Notes under the pieces: generated by a model
The model's input: the letters and a program-made list of their open reading frames with translations, nothing else
Told to the model about the DNA's origin: nothing
The model's database searches: none
Program-made: the position numbers and the translations under genes
Shown here: piece by piece, positions 42,810 to 54,000 of the stretch
How positions within the stretch are numbered: position 1 is the stretch's first letter
Layout: each line of letters begins with the position of its first letter
NCBI GenBank assembly: GCA_030867875.1
Contig: JAOWCC010000577.1
Span: forward strand, 1,814,660-1,878,659
From: Actinernus sp. WN-2022
Lineage: Eukaryota > Cnidaria > Anthozoa > Actiniaria > Actinernidae
Direction: 5' to 3'
Length of the DNA: 64,000 nucleotides

Positions 42810-42993
42810 CTATGACTTTGAATGCTATATTGTCCTTTAAAAATATTATCTGATCATATATAGAGGGTGGTAAAGGGTGGATCACGCCCATTCAGTCACG
42901 ACTATGACTTTGAATGCTATATTGTCCTTTAAAAATATTATCTGATCATATATAGAGGGTGGTAAAGGGTGGATCACGCCCATTCAGTCACGA
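42810..42993. repeat. 92-bp tandem duplication
   Basis: TATGACTTTGAATGCTATAT starts at 42811 and 42903; both copies run through TATATAGAGGGTGGTAAAGG to GCCCATTCAGTCACGA with no difference seen. The TATATAGAGGGTGGTAAA part is the inverse of the 34-bp repeat at 43270-43464. Confidence 0.9.
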
Positions 42994-43269
42994 TTCCTGG
43001 ATAATAAAATGGCCATTTCACGAGTAAAAGAGCCTGTGAACGAGGTTGCCCGCTACGGGATCAGCGTTATTTGAAAACAAAGAAGAAAGGCAATCACGAA
43101 TCTCGCACATTTGCCAGAAATCACAATTAACGGTAAATTACAATTTATTTAACGGTAAATTACTCAATTCTTATTTCACAAACGCAAAAAAAGGCAATTC
43201 ACGGGTCACGGAAATTAAACAAATCACGATGCCCTTTGTCATTTGAATCTCTGGGGATTGAGTGAAAAC

Positions 43270-43464
43270 CATCTATACGGGCATCTTAGTTCCTTTACCA
43301 CCCTCTATTTAGGGACATCTTCGTTCCTTTACCACCCTCTATATAGGGACATCTTAGTTCCTTTACCACCCTCTATATAGGGACATCTTAGTTCCTTAAC
43401 CACCCTCTATATAGGGACATCTTAGTTCCTTTACCACCCTCTATATAGGGGCATCTTAGTTCAT
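43270..43464. repeat. 34-bp tandem repeat, about 5 copies
   Basis: Unit TTCCTTTACCACCCTCTATA followed by TAGGGACATCTTAG. With the inverse motif at 42860-42970 it forms a roughly 600-base foldback arrangement. Confidence 0.85.
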
Positions 43465-43799
43465 CAGCGTCTCACCTACAGTGGCCGAGAGCGGCCATTA
43501 AAAGTCAAATTACAATAACTCAAAAGTCAAATTGCATTAAGGTAGAAAATAAAGCTGAGTTTCGCTTGGAGCACTTTTGATTTGAGCCGCACTTTCGCTT
43601 TATCGAATTTCGCTTTTAGCACTTTTGGCCGTTTTATCGAGTTTGGCTTTGAGTACTAACTCTGTTCTTCCCCTTTCTCCATTCTCGTTCTTCTACTCCC
43701 CTTTCTCCTCCCCACTCACAAGGTAAACAAGGCAAGATGCGTTTGAAATTGTAGCCACAGGAAGCCCAAAATCAATTTTGAGGCGTTGCCAGCGTGGTT

Positions 43800-43860
43800 G
43801 GTCCTGATGGTGTAGTGGTAACACAGTGGACTGGGTTCAAATCCCACTCAGGGCACATGT
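43800..43860 (+). other. tRNA-like SINE head
   Basis: GGTCCTGATGGTGTAGTGG (A box), a shortened anticodon arm, then GGGTTCAAATCCCACTCAGG (B box). Too short for a tRNA (about 56 bases), so probably a SINE remnant. Confidence 0.5.
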
Positions 43861-45069
43861 TTTCTCTTTCACTACTGCTCTAGTTATTTATATGTAGAGA
43901 TGGGTTTCTTCTTTATACTGTTTATATTTATTTATAATATTCATTAATAATTCATAAGGGTACTAGCCAATCCAGACCCAGCATTCGGGTCACGTGGATA
44001 CGCTCTAATGACCCCATACAAAATAGCCCACTTCCGCGATATGCTTTACTTGCATGTCACGCACAAAGCTGACTTCGTGGTAACAAAAGGGACACAAAGA
44101 TGGCGGCCATAAAATGAAAATACAAATAAAGCTTAATTTCGCATCAAAATCATTGGGTTTCACTTCAGAACTCTTTGAATGCAACTTTTAAAGATTTATC
44201 GAGTTAAGAAATTTTTTGGACACAATTGCATGGATTATTATGCCTTCCGGAAAACACGCTCGCCTTCAAAATTTATTTATTCCGGAACAATTCACCCCAC
44301 CGATGTGAAATTTTCACTTCACTTTCAATTTACCAATTATATTACAAAGAATCTAACCCACCCACATTTAGCAAATGCTATTCGAGGTGGGGGGTTAGCA
44401 AATGTACAAGAGACGATCGTATTAACAATTTTCAAGCAAAAGAAGAACGGAAACAGAAACGGAACAGAAACGGAAACGGAAACAGAAAATTATCGATGTC
44501 TAGAATATATACAAACAACCGCTCTGTATCAAATGATACAGAGTACTAACTATAAGCCAACTAGAATCCTGCATGGAATGATACAGGATACTAACATGCT
44601 AGCGTTAGTATGACGAGGTCTCACAACCGATCATTGACTTCCCCCATTCCGGGCTTGGTGAAATAACAAAGTACATCCGCTGTCTTATTGCGTACACACT
44701 ATCTCTTCCATGCGGGGCCTATTTTTCTGCACTACCTCTCCGATGTGGGACATGTTTTTGTGAGAAACTAATTCATCTCACATCGATAGCCAGGTGGGAG
44801 AAATCAAAGTTTAAAATTTTATGTGGTACATATCATAAGTACATCACAACATTCGTGGCAAGCGGCTCGCCATTGTATATCCGATACAGCATCGCCACTC
44901 GTATTGTAAATAGTACATAATTATACATCTGTATGAAAAAGTTGAACAGGACCAACTCATGACTGTAGTTAAAAATTTAATCAAAACGTTTCGGCCTTCA
45001 TCAGTTGATAAAAAGTAAAAATACATTATTAAATTGCAAGGTACATGTACTTTTATATGTAGTACAGGC
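43860..45069. other. Intergenic with solo MITE end
   Basis: 44022-44068 repeats the outer end of the foldback at 333-509. GGAAACAGAAACGGAA simple sequence occupies 44446-44490. The 144-codon frame at 44179-44613 runs through that tract and has no recognisable domain. Confidence 0.5.
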
Positions 45070-45072
45070 TAA

Positions 45073-45287
45073 GGGTGCGTTCGATTGACCGTATTCCGGA
45101 ATAAGAATAAACAGTATGATCACTGCAAATCGCTTATACTGGGATTTTTTAGCCACTGAAATACTAATTGTATCCTGAATATCATATATCAGCGAGCATT
45201 TGTAGATTGCAGTGCAAAATGTGCCTGAACCAGTGATTTCCAGAGACTAATCCATCTATTCTGGAATACGGTCAATCGAACGCGCCC
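45073..45287. mobile_element. 215-bp MITE with TAA duplication (PIF/Harbinger-like)
   Basis: Ends GGGTGCGTTCGATTGACCG and CGGTCAATCGAACGCGCCC are inverted, continuing through TATTCCGGAATA / TATTCTGGAATA. TAA at 45070-45072 and 45288-45290 is the duplication. Confidence 0.83.
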
Positions 45288-45663
45288 TAAGTGTGAAGTG
45301 CTGAGAATAGCTGAGCTATTGACTACGATGGCCGAGGAGCACCATCATAATTCAGAGGTTTTTTTTACTCCAGACTTCTGAGTTCTATTTTTACTCCAGA
45401 CTACAGATTGTTTTTACTCCAGACTACAGATTGTTTTTACTTCAGACTACAGAGATTATTTTGAGTGTAGTAAATATGCTAGTCACTCATGAAGTTGCGA
45501 GTTGCGAATCCCTATCCCTACATTTAAAAATACCCTAACCATCAACAACGGGTGCTCACTCATTTAGCTCACTGAATTTATGGTGTTTAAAGCTAGTCAC
45601 TAATATGAGTTTTTAGGGCTAGATCACTAAATAACACATGCTTCTCCGTTTTCCATATATATA

Positions 45664-48032
45664 TCTAGCATGTTTTCACAAAAGGGGGTGATAGGTTCAA
45701 AGGCTCCTTTTGTGAAAACATGCTAGATCTTGTGTACCTTAACATCTTCAAAGTGGCGCCATTTCTCGCGCTTTTAATGGATTTCGATGTACTACACGTC
45801 AAAACAACGGTCTCTTCCAGTACTTTAAGACTAGCGTGCCAGTTTTGCCGTATTTGGAGTAGAATACCCGAAAATGTGTTTTTTGTAAGCTAACCTGAAT
45901 CTCTCAAAGTTACTTGTGTACCCTAAAATCTTCAAAGTGGCGCCATTTCTCGCGCTTTTAATGGATTTCGATGTACTACACGTCAAAACAACGTTCTCTT
46001 AATGTAGATTGCGTTTAGTGGATGGAAGTTTCCTGTATTTTGAGTAACAATACCAGAAAATGGCCTTTTTCTTACCTAAGCATAACCTCTAGGTCTCAAA
46101 TAAAGAAATTATGGGATGAATCTAAGTCAAGTCAATTATGGGATAGAAAGGCCAGAAAAGTCTTCAACTGTCATTTGCCCTTTCAAGAAAACGGCAAAAA
46201 CACGAGTTACTGGCTTTTAAAGCTTAAAGGCACACAAGATCTAGCATGTTTTCACAAAAGGGGGTGTTAGGTTCAAAGGCTCCTTTTGTGAAAACATGCT
46301 AGATCTTGTGTACCTTAACATCTTCAAAGTGGCGCCATTTCTCGCGCTTTTAATGGATTTCGATGTACTACACGTCAAAACAACGGTCTCTTCCAGTACT
46401 TTAAGACTAGCGTGCCAGTTTTGCCGTATTTGGAGTAGAATACCCGAAAATGTGTTTTTTGTAAGCTAACCTGAATCTCTCAAAGTTACTTGTGTACCCT
46501 AAAATCTTCAAAGTGGCGCCATTTCTCGCGCTTTTAATGGATTTCGATGTACTACACGTCAAAACAACGTTCTCTTAATGTAGATTGCGTTTAGTGGATG
46601 GAAGTTTCCTGTATTTTGAGTAACAATACCAGAAAATGGCCTTTTTCTTACCTAAGCATAACCTCTAGGTCTCAAATAAAGAAATTATGGGATGAATCTA
46701 AGTCAAGTCAATTATGGGATAGAAAGGCCAGAAAAGTCTTCAACTGTCATTTGCCCTTTCAAGAAAACGGCAAAAACACGAGTTACTGGCTTTTAAAGCT
46801 TAAAGGCACACAAGATCTAGCATGTTTTCACAAAAGGGGGTGTTAGGTTCAAAGGCTCCTTTTGTGAAAACATGCTAGATCTTGTGTACCTTAACATCTT
46901 CAAAGTGGCGCCATTTCTCGCGCTTTTAATGGATTTCGATGTACTACACGTCAAAACAACGGTCTCTTCCAGTACTTTAAGACTAGCGTGCCAGTTTTGC
47001 CGTATTTGGAGTAGAATACCCGAAAATGTGTTTTTTGTAAGCTAACCTGAATCTCTCAAAGTTACTTGTGTACCCTAAAATCTTCAAAGTGGCGCCATTT
47101 CTCGCGCTTTTAATGGATTTCGATGTACTACACGTCAAAACAACGTTCTCTTAATGTAGATTGCGTTTAGTGGATGGAAGTTTCCTGTATTTTGAGTAAC
47201 AATACCAGAAAATGGCCTTTTTCTTACCTAAGCATAACCTCTAGGTCTCAAATAAAGAAATTATGGGATGAATCTAAGTCAAGTCAATTATGGGATAGAA
47301 AGGCCAGAAAAGTCTTCAACTGTCATTTGCCCTTTCAAGAAAACGGCAAAAACACGAGTTACTGGCTTTTAAAGCTTAAAGGCACACAAGATCTAGCATG
47401 TTTTCACAAAAGGGGGTGTTAGGTTCAAAGGCTCCTTTTGTGAAAACATGCTAGATCTTGTGTACCTTAACATCTTCAAAGTGGCGCCATTTCTCGCGCT
47501 TTTAATGGATTTCGATGTACTACACGTCAAAACAACGGTCTCTTCCAGTACTTTAAGACTAGCGTGCCAGTTTTGCCGTATTTGGAGTAGAATACCCGAA
47601 AATGTGTTTTTTGTAAGCTAACCTGAATCTCTCAAAGTTACTTGTGTACCCTAAAATCTTCAAAGTGGCGCCATTTCTCGCGCTTTTAATGGATTTCGAT
47701 GTACTACACGTCAAAACAACGTTCTCTTAATGTAGATTGCGTTTAGTGGATGGAAGTTTCCTGTATTTTGAGTAACAATACCAGAAAATGGCCTTTTTCT
47801 TACCTAAGCATAACCTCTAGGTCTCAAATAAAGAAATTATGGGATGAATCTAAGTCAAGTCAATTATGGGATAGAAAGGCCAGAAAAGTCTTCAACTGTC
47901 ATTTGCCCTTTCAAGAAAACGGCAAAAACACGAGTTACTGGCTTTTAAAGCTTAAAGGCACACAAGATCTAGCATGTTTTCACAAAAGGGGGTGTTAGGT
48001 TCAAAGGCTCCTTTTGTGAAAACATGCTAGAT
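45664..48032. repeat. 576-bp tandem array, four units bounded by hairpins
   Basis: Hairpins with arms CTAGCATGTTTTCACAAAAG and complement recur near 45664, 46240, 46816, 47392 and 47968, exactly 576 bases apart. The four intervening units look identical by eye. Each unit is itself about three diverged ~190-bp monomers (AAAGTGGCGCCATTTCTCGC occurs twice, 184 bases apart; a third monomer is degenerate). An 82-codon frame repeats in every unit (46022, 46598, 47174, 47750) with no known domain; I do not call it a gene. Confidence 0.95.
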
Positions 48033-48114
48033 ATATATATGAACTAATGAAAATCCTACCCCTACATTAAAAAATACCCTAACCGTCAACGACGGGTGAC
48101 TAACTAATTTAGTT

Positions 48115-48262
48115 TCAAAATAAGTCGTATTGCCAAAAGAACTGAAAACATGACTCTATATTTAGACGTTTGATAAGTAAGATAAATAATTCGTGTTCTC
48201 TCGCTTTCAGCTCGAGTTTGTAAATCGGATAAAGATCGGCTACTCATTCTTTATCTATTACC
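48115..48262. repeat. Dispersed repeat, copy of 61955-62110 family
   Basis: Shares AAAATAAGTC, AACTGAAAACA, TTTAGACGTTTGATAAGT and TTCTTTATCTA with 61955-62110. Its right end is one arm of the hairpin at 1908-2004. Confidence 0.7.
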
Positions 48263-48882
48263 TAAAGGATGGAGTTGATAAGCAAGCATTCATTTAAATT
48301 CCATAAACAGTATTCAATCTCAATCACTGAGCTTCTAGGTCTTTATGTATAGCTCTGACTAAAGTGGTTATGCTGTCCTGAAATATTGTTTATATTAATT
48401 CTCAAGCATAAAAATACGAATCGATGCACTTACCTTCTCATTGTAATGTCCGAAATACTGTTTAATCGCGAAAACCTCGGGTACCGTTGATCGTATAAAC
48501 AAATGCCAAACGCAGTCTAGGAATTCACGTACTGCGCCAGCAATCCTACTTAAGTCTGGAGTAAAAAAAAACACTCTGAAGTCTGCCAGTAAAAAAAAAA
48601 CGGGTACAGGTATATTGCTAGTCATGAAGTTGCGACTTTTAAATGTCGGGTTAGTATTTGGATTAGCGGTGATGTATTTCTAAAACCCAAATTGGTGACT
48701 AGCAACACCCAAAATTAGTTAGCCACCCGTTCTATTTTTAAATGTATGGTTAGGATTTGCATATATTTAGGGAGAACGGAGAAGCATGTGTTGTTTAGTG
48801 ATCTAGCCCTAAAAACTCATATTAGTGACTAGCTCTAAACACCATAAATTCAATGAGCTAAATGAGTGAGCACCCGTTGTTG

Positions 48883-49323
48883 CCCATGGGGGGGGGGGGG
48901 GGTACTCCTGTTTGTGACGTATTATGTATGTGCCGCCCGTGGGTCAGGGTTTTGAGCTCAGTTTGGGCAGGTAGGGTCAGGCGCCTGTCCACATGCAAGC
49001 ACTGAGGTTCCCTTACATTGTGACGCCGCTAATTCGTACTTCAGTACTTATATATGTACTCCATCTGCTGATTTGTTTACCCAATACCACGTCCCGACTT
49101 GAAATGTTCCGTATTTTGCATGCAATCCCGGTACGCGGTATACCGGCCAGGATATATATCCGACCGTGTTTTGAAAACAATTTAAAGAATGGGCAATAAG
49201 GGTTTTTTTCCCCCAAAAGGGGGCAATCAGGGTTTTGGAGCTCGGATTGGGTCAAACAGGGTCAGGGTTTGAGTCTCTTGGCCTCACATACATACCCATT
49301 TTTCATGTAAGTACCCCCCCGGG
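48883..49323. mobile_element. 441-bp MITE with 8-bp duplication (hAT-like)
   Basis: CGTTGTTG at 48875-48882 and 49324-49331 is a perfect 8-bp duplication of the arm sequence. The ends are inverted (CCCATGGGG with a G-run then TACTCCTG; right end GTAAGTACCCCCCCGGG), with TATGTATGTG / CATACATACCC further in. Inserted into the right arm of the 4.2-kb foldback. Confidence 0.82.
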
Positions 49324-49502
49324 CGTTGTTGATGGTTAGGGTATTTTTAAATGTAGGGTTAGGATTTTGGATTCGCAAATAGCAACTCGCAACTGCAACT
49401 AGCAACTTCATGACTAGCATATTTACCACACTCAAAAAAACTCTGAAGTCTGGAGTAAAAAGAAATATGTAGTTTGGAGTAAAAAAAAAACTCTCAATTA
49501 TG

Positions 49503-50956
49503 ATATCGTAATTGTACATTGGTGGTTTAAAAAACAGAAAGTATTTTTAATCCTAAAAAGCTAATTATAGAAAGGCGCATCTGAAAAGTTAAACAACAGC
49601 GGTGACTCATTAATGCTATAATTAACTATTGTACTGAATGCGGTTCTCCTGTCGTTTGTTTTAGCCCATGTGCATGGCTGGAATGTAAAAAGCTGCTCAA
49701 TCCAGTACTAAGCTTCTCTGTTGATTAAAATATCATTCAGTCTACTACTATCCGTGCAAAGCATAGCCTCTATACAAACGAAAGAAAAAACAGGAAAAAT
49801 AGCTAAGTTTTGCCGATACGAAAAATCAGAATAAAATCACGTGAGAAAAAAATTTCTGGAAACGTACTCCTGGACCGAATGCAATCGTACTGAAACCAGA
49901 GTTAATTACCATGACAACTAATATGTTTTGTTGAGAGTTAATCCAGGATTAGCGCTAATCGGGCTTTCAGGAACCGGGCCCTAGGTTAAAAGCCAAAAAA
50001 CTAAATAAACTTAATGAATAATGACTTAACAAAATAATGAAACTAAAGTTTGGCTGACTTGTAGCTGTCCTGCAAGCGAGAGGAGAATTTAAATGATTCC
50101 GTTCTTAAGGAACTAATGAACTAACACGTAAGTGATAAACAAATATTCGAACAATACTAAATATCAAACATGTTGCATCAAGAGAGAGTATATTAAAATA
50201 AAGATTGTTTGCTTCCTTGACGTAATGAAGACACGTCGCTACGTCCCCATATGACGCACCGCCGGCATGCCTGCGAAGTTGAACGCAGAAATTCCCCGGT
50301 CCCCTGGCTATCGCCGGTATATGATAGGCAACTAGTTCCTGTAAAAACTAGTTTTGCCGGTATACCTGCGGCAAATGCCGGCAAAGGTGCCTTCGGTTGG
50401 GAGCGCAAGTTATTTTTATTTCTGTTGTCGGGTTCCCTGTGGCTAAATGTAAGCCAGGCCTCAATTTTTTTCTGCCTGGATCAGTTGTATCTGAAAAACG
50501 CTTTAAGGCTATATGATCATACTGAAAAATTGCAGTCATAGAGAGAAGGGGACAAAAGAAAACAATACGTTTCCCTTCCCGTCATTCCATCACACACTCG
50601 ACGGCCTCCAAACAAAAGACAAGAACACTTGTGATTGGCTGCTTTAAACAATAGAGGCTCGGATTCCATATACGTAATTCCCTCGGGAGAAACTTCGAAC
50701 TACAGAACTACTCAACTAGTCCTTGGGGAGTTGAATTCGAACATTTTGACTGGATCTGAATGTTCTTACATAACAAAGGCTTTGCAAACTTGTAGTTATG
50801 TAGTTCAAGAGTTTTGAACAACCGGTAAACACGATGTGCCGGCTCGAAAAGTGTGCACAACACATCAGAAGATAGGACGCGATACAAGGCAGCACACAGA
50901 GATTGCGTAAAGCAGAAAAGCAAGAGTGCCTTCGTGTTAGCTTCTTTGGTTTGGAA
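49503..50956. other. Upstream region of the COE gene
   Basis: No gene recognised. It should hold promoter and 5' UTR of the COE gene, but no TATA box or initiator stands out. The frame leading into exon 1 has a stop at 50873-50875, so 50876-50956 is presumably 5' UTR. Confidence 0.4.
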
Positions 50957-51048
50957 ATGCAGGAACAACCAGAAACTAGAACGAAAGAAGAAAGGCGAAC
51001 TGTGGAATGGATTCAGCAAGGTGTTCTGGACTCTCCGCAAGTGTCGAG
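50957..51048 (+). CDS. COE exon 1 (start codon)
   Basis: ATG then [19 protein letters not shown] and [21 protein letters not shown] corresponds to the TWMQGAGVLD segment of vertebrate EBFs. Donor GTAATC; ends two bases into a codon. Confidence 0.85.
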
Positions 51049-54000
51049 GTAATCAAATGAGCAACAGGTTTTTAGCTGAATTTTACCGCATGTATTCAGC
51101 AAATATTTTTATTTCAGACATTGTAATGATTTTTTTCTTTCGATCTAACATTACAACATTAACAGTACCACGAGTTTACTCGCAAGATGCCACTTCGAGA
51201 AACAGCCCCCGTCCAATTTACGAAAGAGTAATTTTTTCCACTTTGTGTTGGCATTCTACGACCACAGTGGACAGGCAGTAGAAGTTGAGAGAGCAGTGTT
51301 TATTGACTTCATTGAGCATAGACCGGTACGTTCCCTCTGTTAATAACTATAAAGTTCACCCAGTCGTTTATAAAAGAACCCCCACCGACTCGATCACTCC
51401 AAATACCCTCCGTCAATTTTATCTAACTTCACACTTGTTCCTCTAGGAGGATAAAAATATCCGTAATGGCGTACTTTACCGCGTTCAACTGTTTTACAAC
51501 AATGGTGAGTTATAAATTTTCTAGATCAAGAACTTGCAAAATCTTTGAACTTAAAAAATACTATGTACTTTTACGATCGCTGAAGTGTATATAAGTCCAG
51601 TGGGAATATATATTCAGCTGGACAAACGGATATTAACTACCTTGGGACTTTCTAAATCACGCTTACTTATTTTTAGGCTTAGGTCTCTTTGGGATTGTAT
51701 TATTTTTCGCTCTAACCTAATGTGACAAATGAAATTGGTTTATTTACCGTTGTTGCTCGGGGAGTTAGTTCTTTGAATGAAAGTTTATTTGTTATTTAAG
51801 TGGTTTCGAAAAGAAAGGAGAACGTTTTGAAATGTTAGCCAAATCTGTGAACAGTTTATTGGCTTTCTGGGTGTCAACTGTCTAATTCAGGAAGCCATTT
51901 TAAAGTCAGCTAACAACTCTTTCGGGGAAACATTCACATTTTCATTCTTCTTTCTCTAGGAATCCGAATGGAACATGATATATTTGTGCGTCTTGTTGAT
52001 TCCTCAACTAAACAGGTGAGTTTTCAGGTTTTTGTCTTAATTTTGAAAAGGTTAATGTTTTCTTCTACGAAAATTTACGTACGTCTCAAAAGTGGCGTCA
52101 ACACCTTTTTAGCGCGATTTCATGGATATTGCAGTCTAACTTTAAAATATTTCAAATGTAAACTTTCTGTTTGTCAATTTAGAACTGTACTCTCCGAAAG
52201 TCATTGTATAAAGTGCTGAAATAAGTAAAGTATTTAAACAACCTTGTGTAATTAACTCTGACCCCAATTTCTAGTTTTGTTTATAGTTCTTGAAGGCGCA
52301 GTTATCCCGGCCGTTTCAATTAACCTATAAACTTTTTGTCAAATGCCTAATTATTACTATAGTAAATCTTGTTTTATAACTTTTAAGTTTATAACTTTCC
52401 ATTTTAGTTTTTTGAGTTCATTAGTATTTTGAGAGAAAAAATCCTTCGAACTGGCACTCCCACATCGTTATTGTAATGTTCGACTTTAAATTAGTGGTGT
52501 TCTCTTTTCAAAGGTAATTGCATACGAAGGACAAAATAAAAACCCAGAAATGCGACGCGTGCTCTTAACTCACGAAGTCATGTGCAGGTAAAATAATTAA
52601 TAAAATGGTATATTATTGGCTGGCTTTCATTCCGGTCCCAAAGTTCACACTTCAAACTCTGATTTTTAATATCACCAGTGTTAAATTGGACTGATTAAAT
52701 TTGTGTGCCAGGAATACTAATTTCGTTCTTTTGTTGTCCACAAGCCGTTGTTGTGAGAAGAAATCGTGCGGAAACAAGAATGAGACTCCATCCGATCCCG
52801 TCATAGTTGATCGGTACGTGTTTCACTACAAGATGGTACATTGTAAAGTTCAGACAGATTTCTTACACTCAGACACAGACAATTTGGGTCTCCCAAGAGT
52901 AAAATTTCCCTAAGGAAAAACCCATCACTCTAGGGTTGAGGTTTAGTGTGAAATTTGCCTTTCTAATGTGGCATCAATACACTACAAACTAAATCCCTTC
53001 TTCTGAAGTGTAAAACGCACTAATTGTTTTGCTTTTTGTTTGTCTTTGTTTGCCTAGTGATTACTATTAAACAATAGTATTGAACCCTTAAGACCCCATG
53101 TGACAACCCTCGCCCCTGATTGGCTGTCGTTGTGTTAATTGACTTGTGTGGGAGTTACTAATTACCTGGAGTATTGATTCAGCCTTTCAAAGTGACTGGT
53201 ATCGTTATTTTTGAAGTAGCATGGAGTAATGAAATCTTTTCAATGTTGTCATTCCCAAAATATTTGATTTTATATGTCAAGAAATATATTGTTAAAATTG
53301 TATTTTCATTATTAAGACTTGATTTTTACTGTGACACAACATTTATTGAGATCTATATTTTCTGGGGTTGCATGATCTTGATTTTAATTACAATCAAACT
53401 TAATTGTTTAAATATCATTGAACTGTAACCTAAACTTGACATATTTTAAAATAAATCTTAACGGTATATAGTTTTATGGAGAATCCATTTTCAAAGTTAT
53501 TTTTCTTGAGTTGCATTTCATAATTTAATAACTTCCTTGAATATTGACAGATTGGGAGTTTTGACCTTGAACACTGCAGTGCAGATTTGGCATGTCAGCG
53601 GATATTGTTGGAATTAATTTATGACTGAGTATACAAGGAAGAGTTAATTGCCCTCCAGCCTCATCAACTCTGTTAAATTTCCCCAAAGTAATCCTGGCCT
53701 TAATTTTATAGATATGGGGATGAAACTGGCACCAGTTGCTCTTTCCAATTTTGGCATCAATTTTGAGCTAGCACCAAATTTTTGATTGACAATACACAAT
53801 GTTTTTCCCAAATCTTTGACTTTGTGTCCATGCAGTTCAGGCAAAACTGTATTAAGAAACTCGCTTCTAAAACAATCTCAGAGTGTTTTACATGGCTTCT
53901 CAAACTCCACTTTAATGATAAAATTAGCGATCTAAAAGTCTTCAAATTTGAGCTGTATTTGGAAACTATTTCTAAATATTCATTGTATCCATAATTTCTA

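Larger units (their letters stand above)
45346..49502. mobile_element. 4.2-kb foldback element carrying a satellite
   Basis: The left arm (45346-45660) begins CATAATTCAGAGG, holds repeated TTTTTACTCCAGACT units, then GAAGTTGCGAGTTGCGAAT and CATCAACAACGGGTG. The right arm (about 48700-49502) is its reverse complement, interrupted by the MITE at 48883-49323. A further partial arm lies at 48545-48770. The middle is the 576-bp array. No transposase is visible, so it would need help from elsewhere. Confidence 0.72.

Noticed and set aside
44179..44613. 144-codon ORF as a gene
   Set aside because: Half of it is GAAAC simple sequence and no domain can be seen.
46022..47998. Four identical 82-codon ORFs as a tandem gene family
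   Set aside because: The frame is one of several through a 576-bp satellite unit; no domain, and identity reflects recent amplification, not selection on the peptide.
50853..51281. 142-codon ORF overlapping COE exons 1 and 2
   Set aside because: It is in a different frame from the conserved COE peptide and reads through the intron; a shadow.
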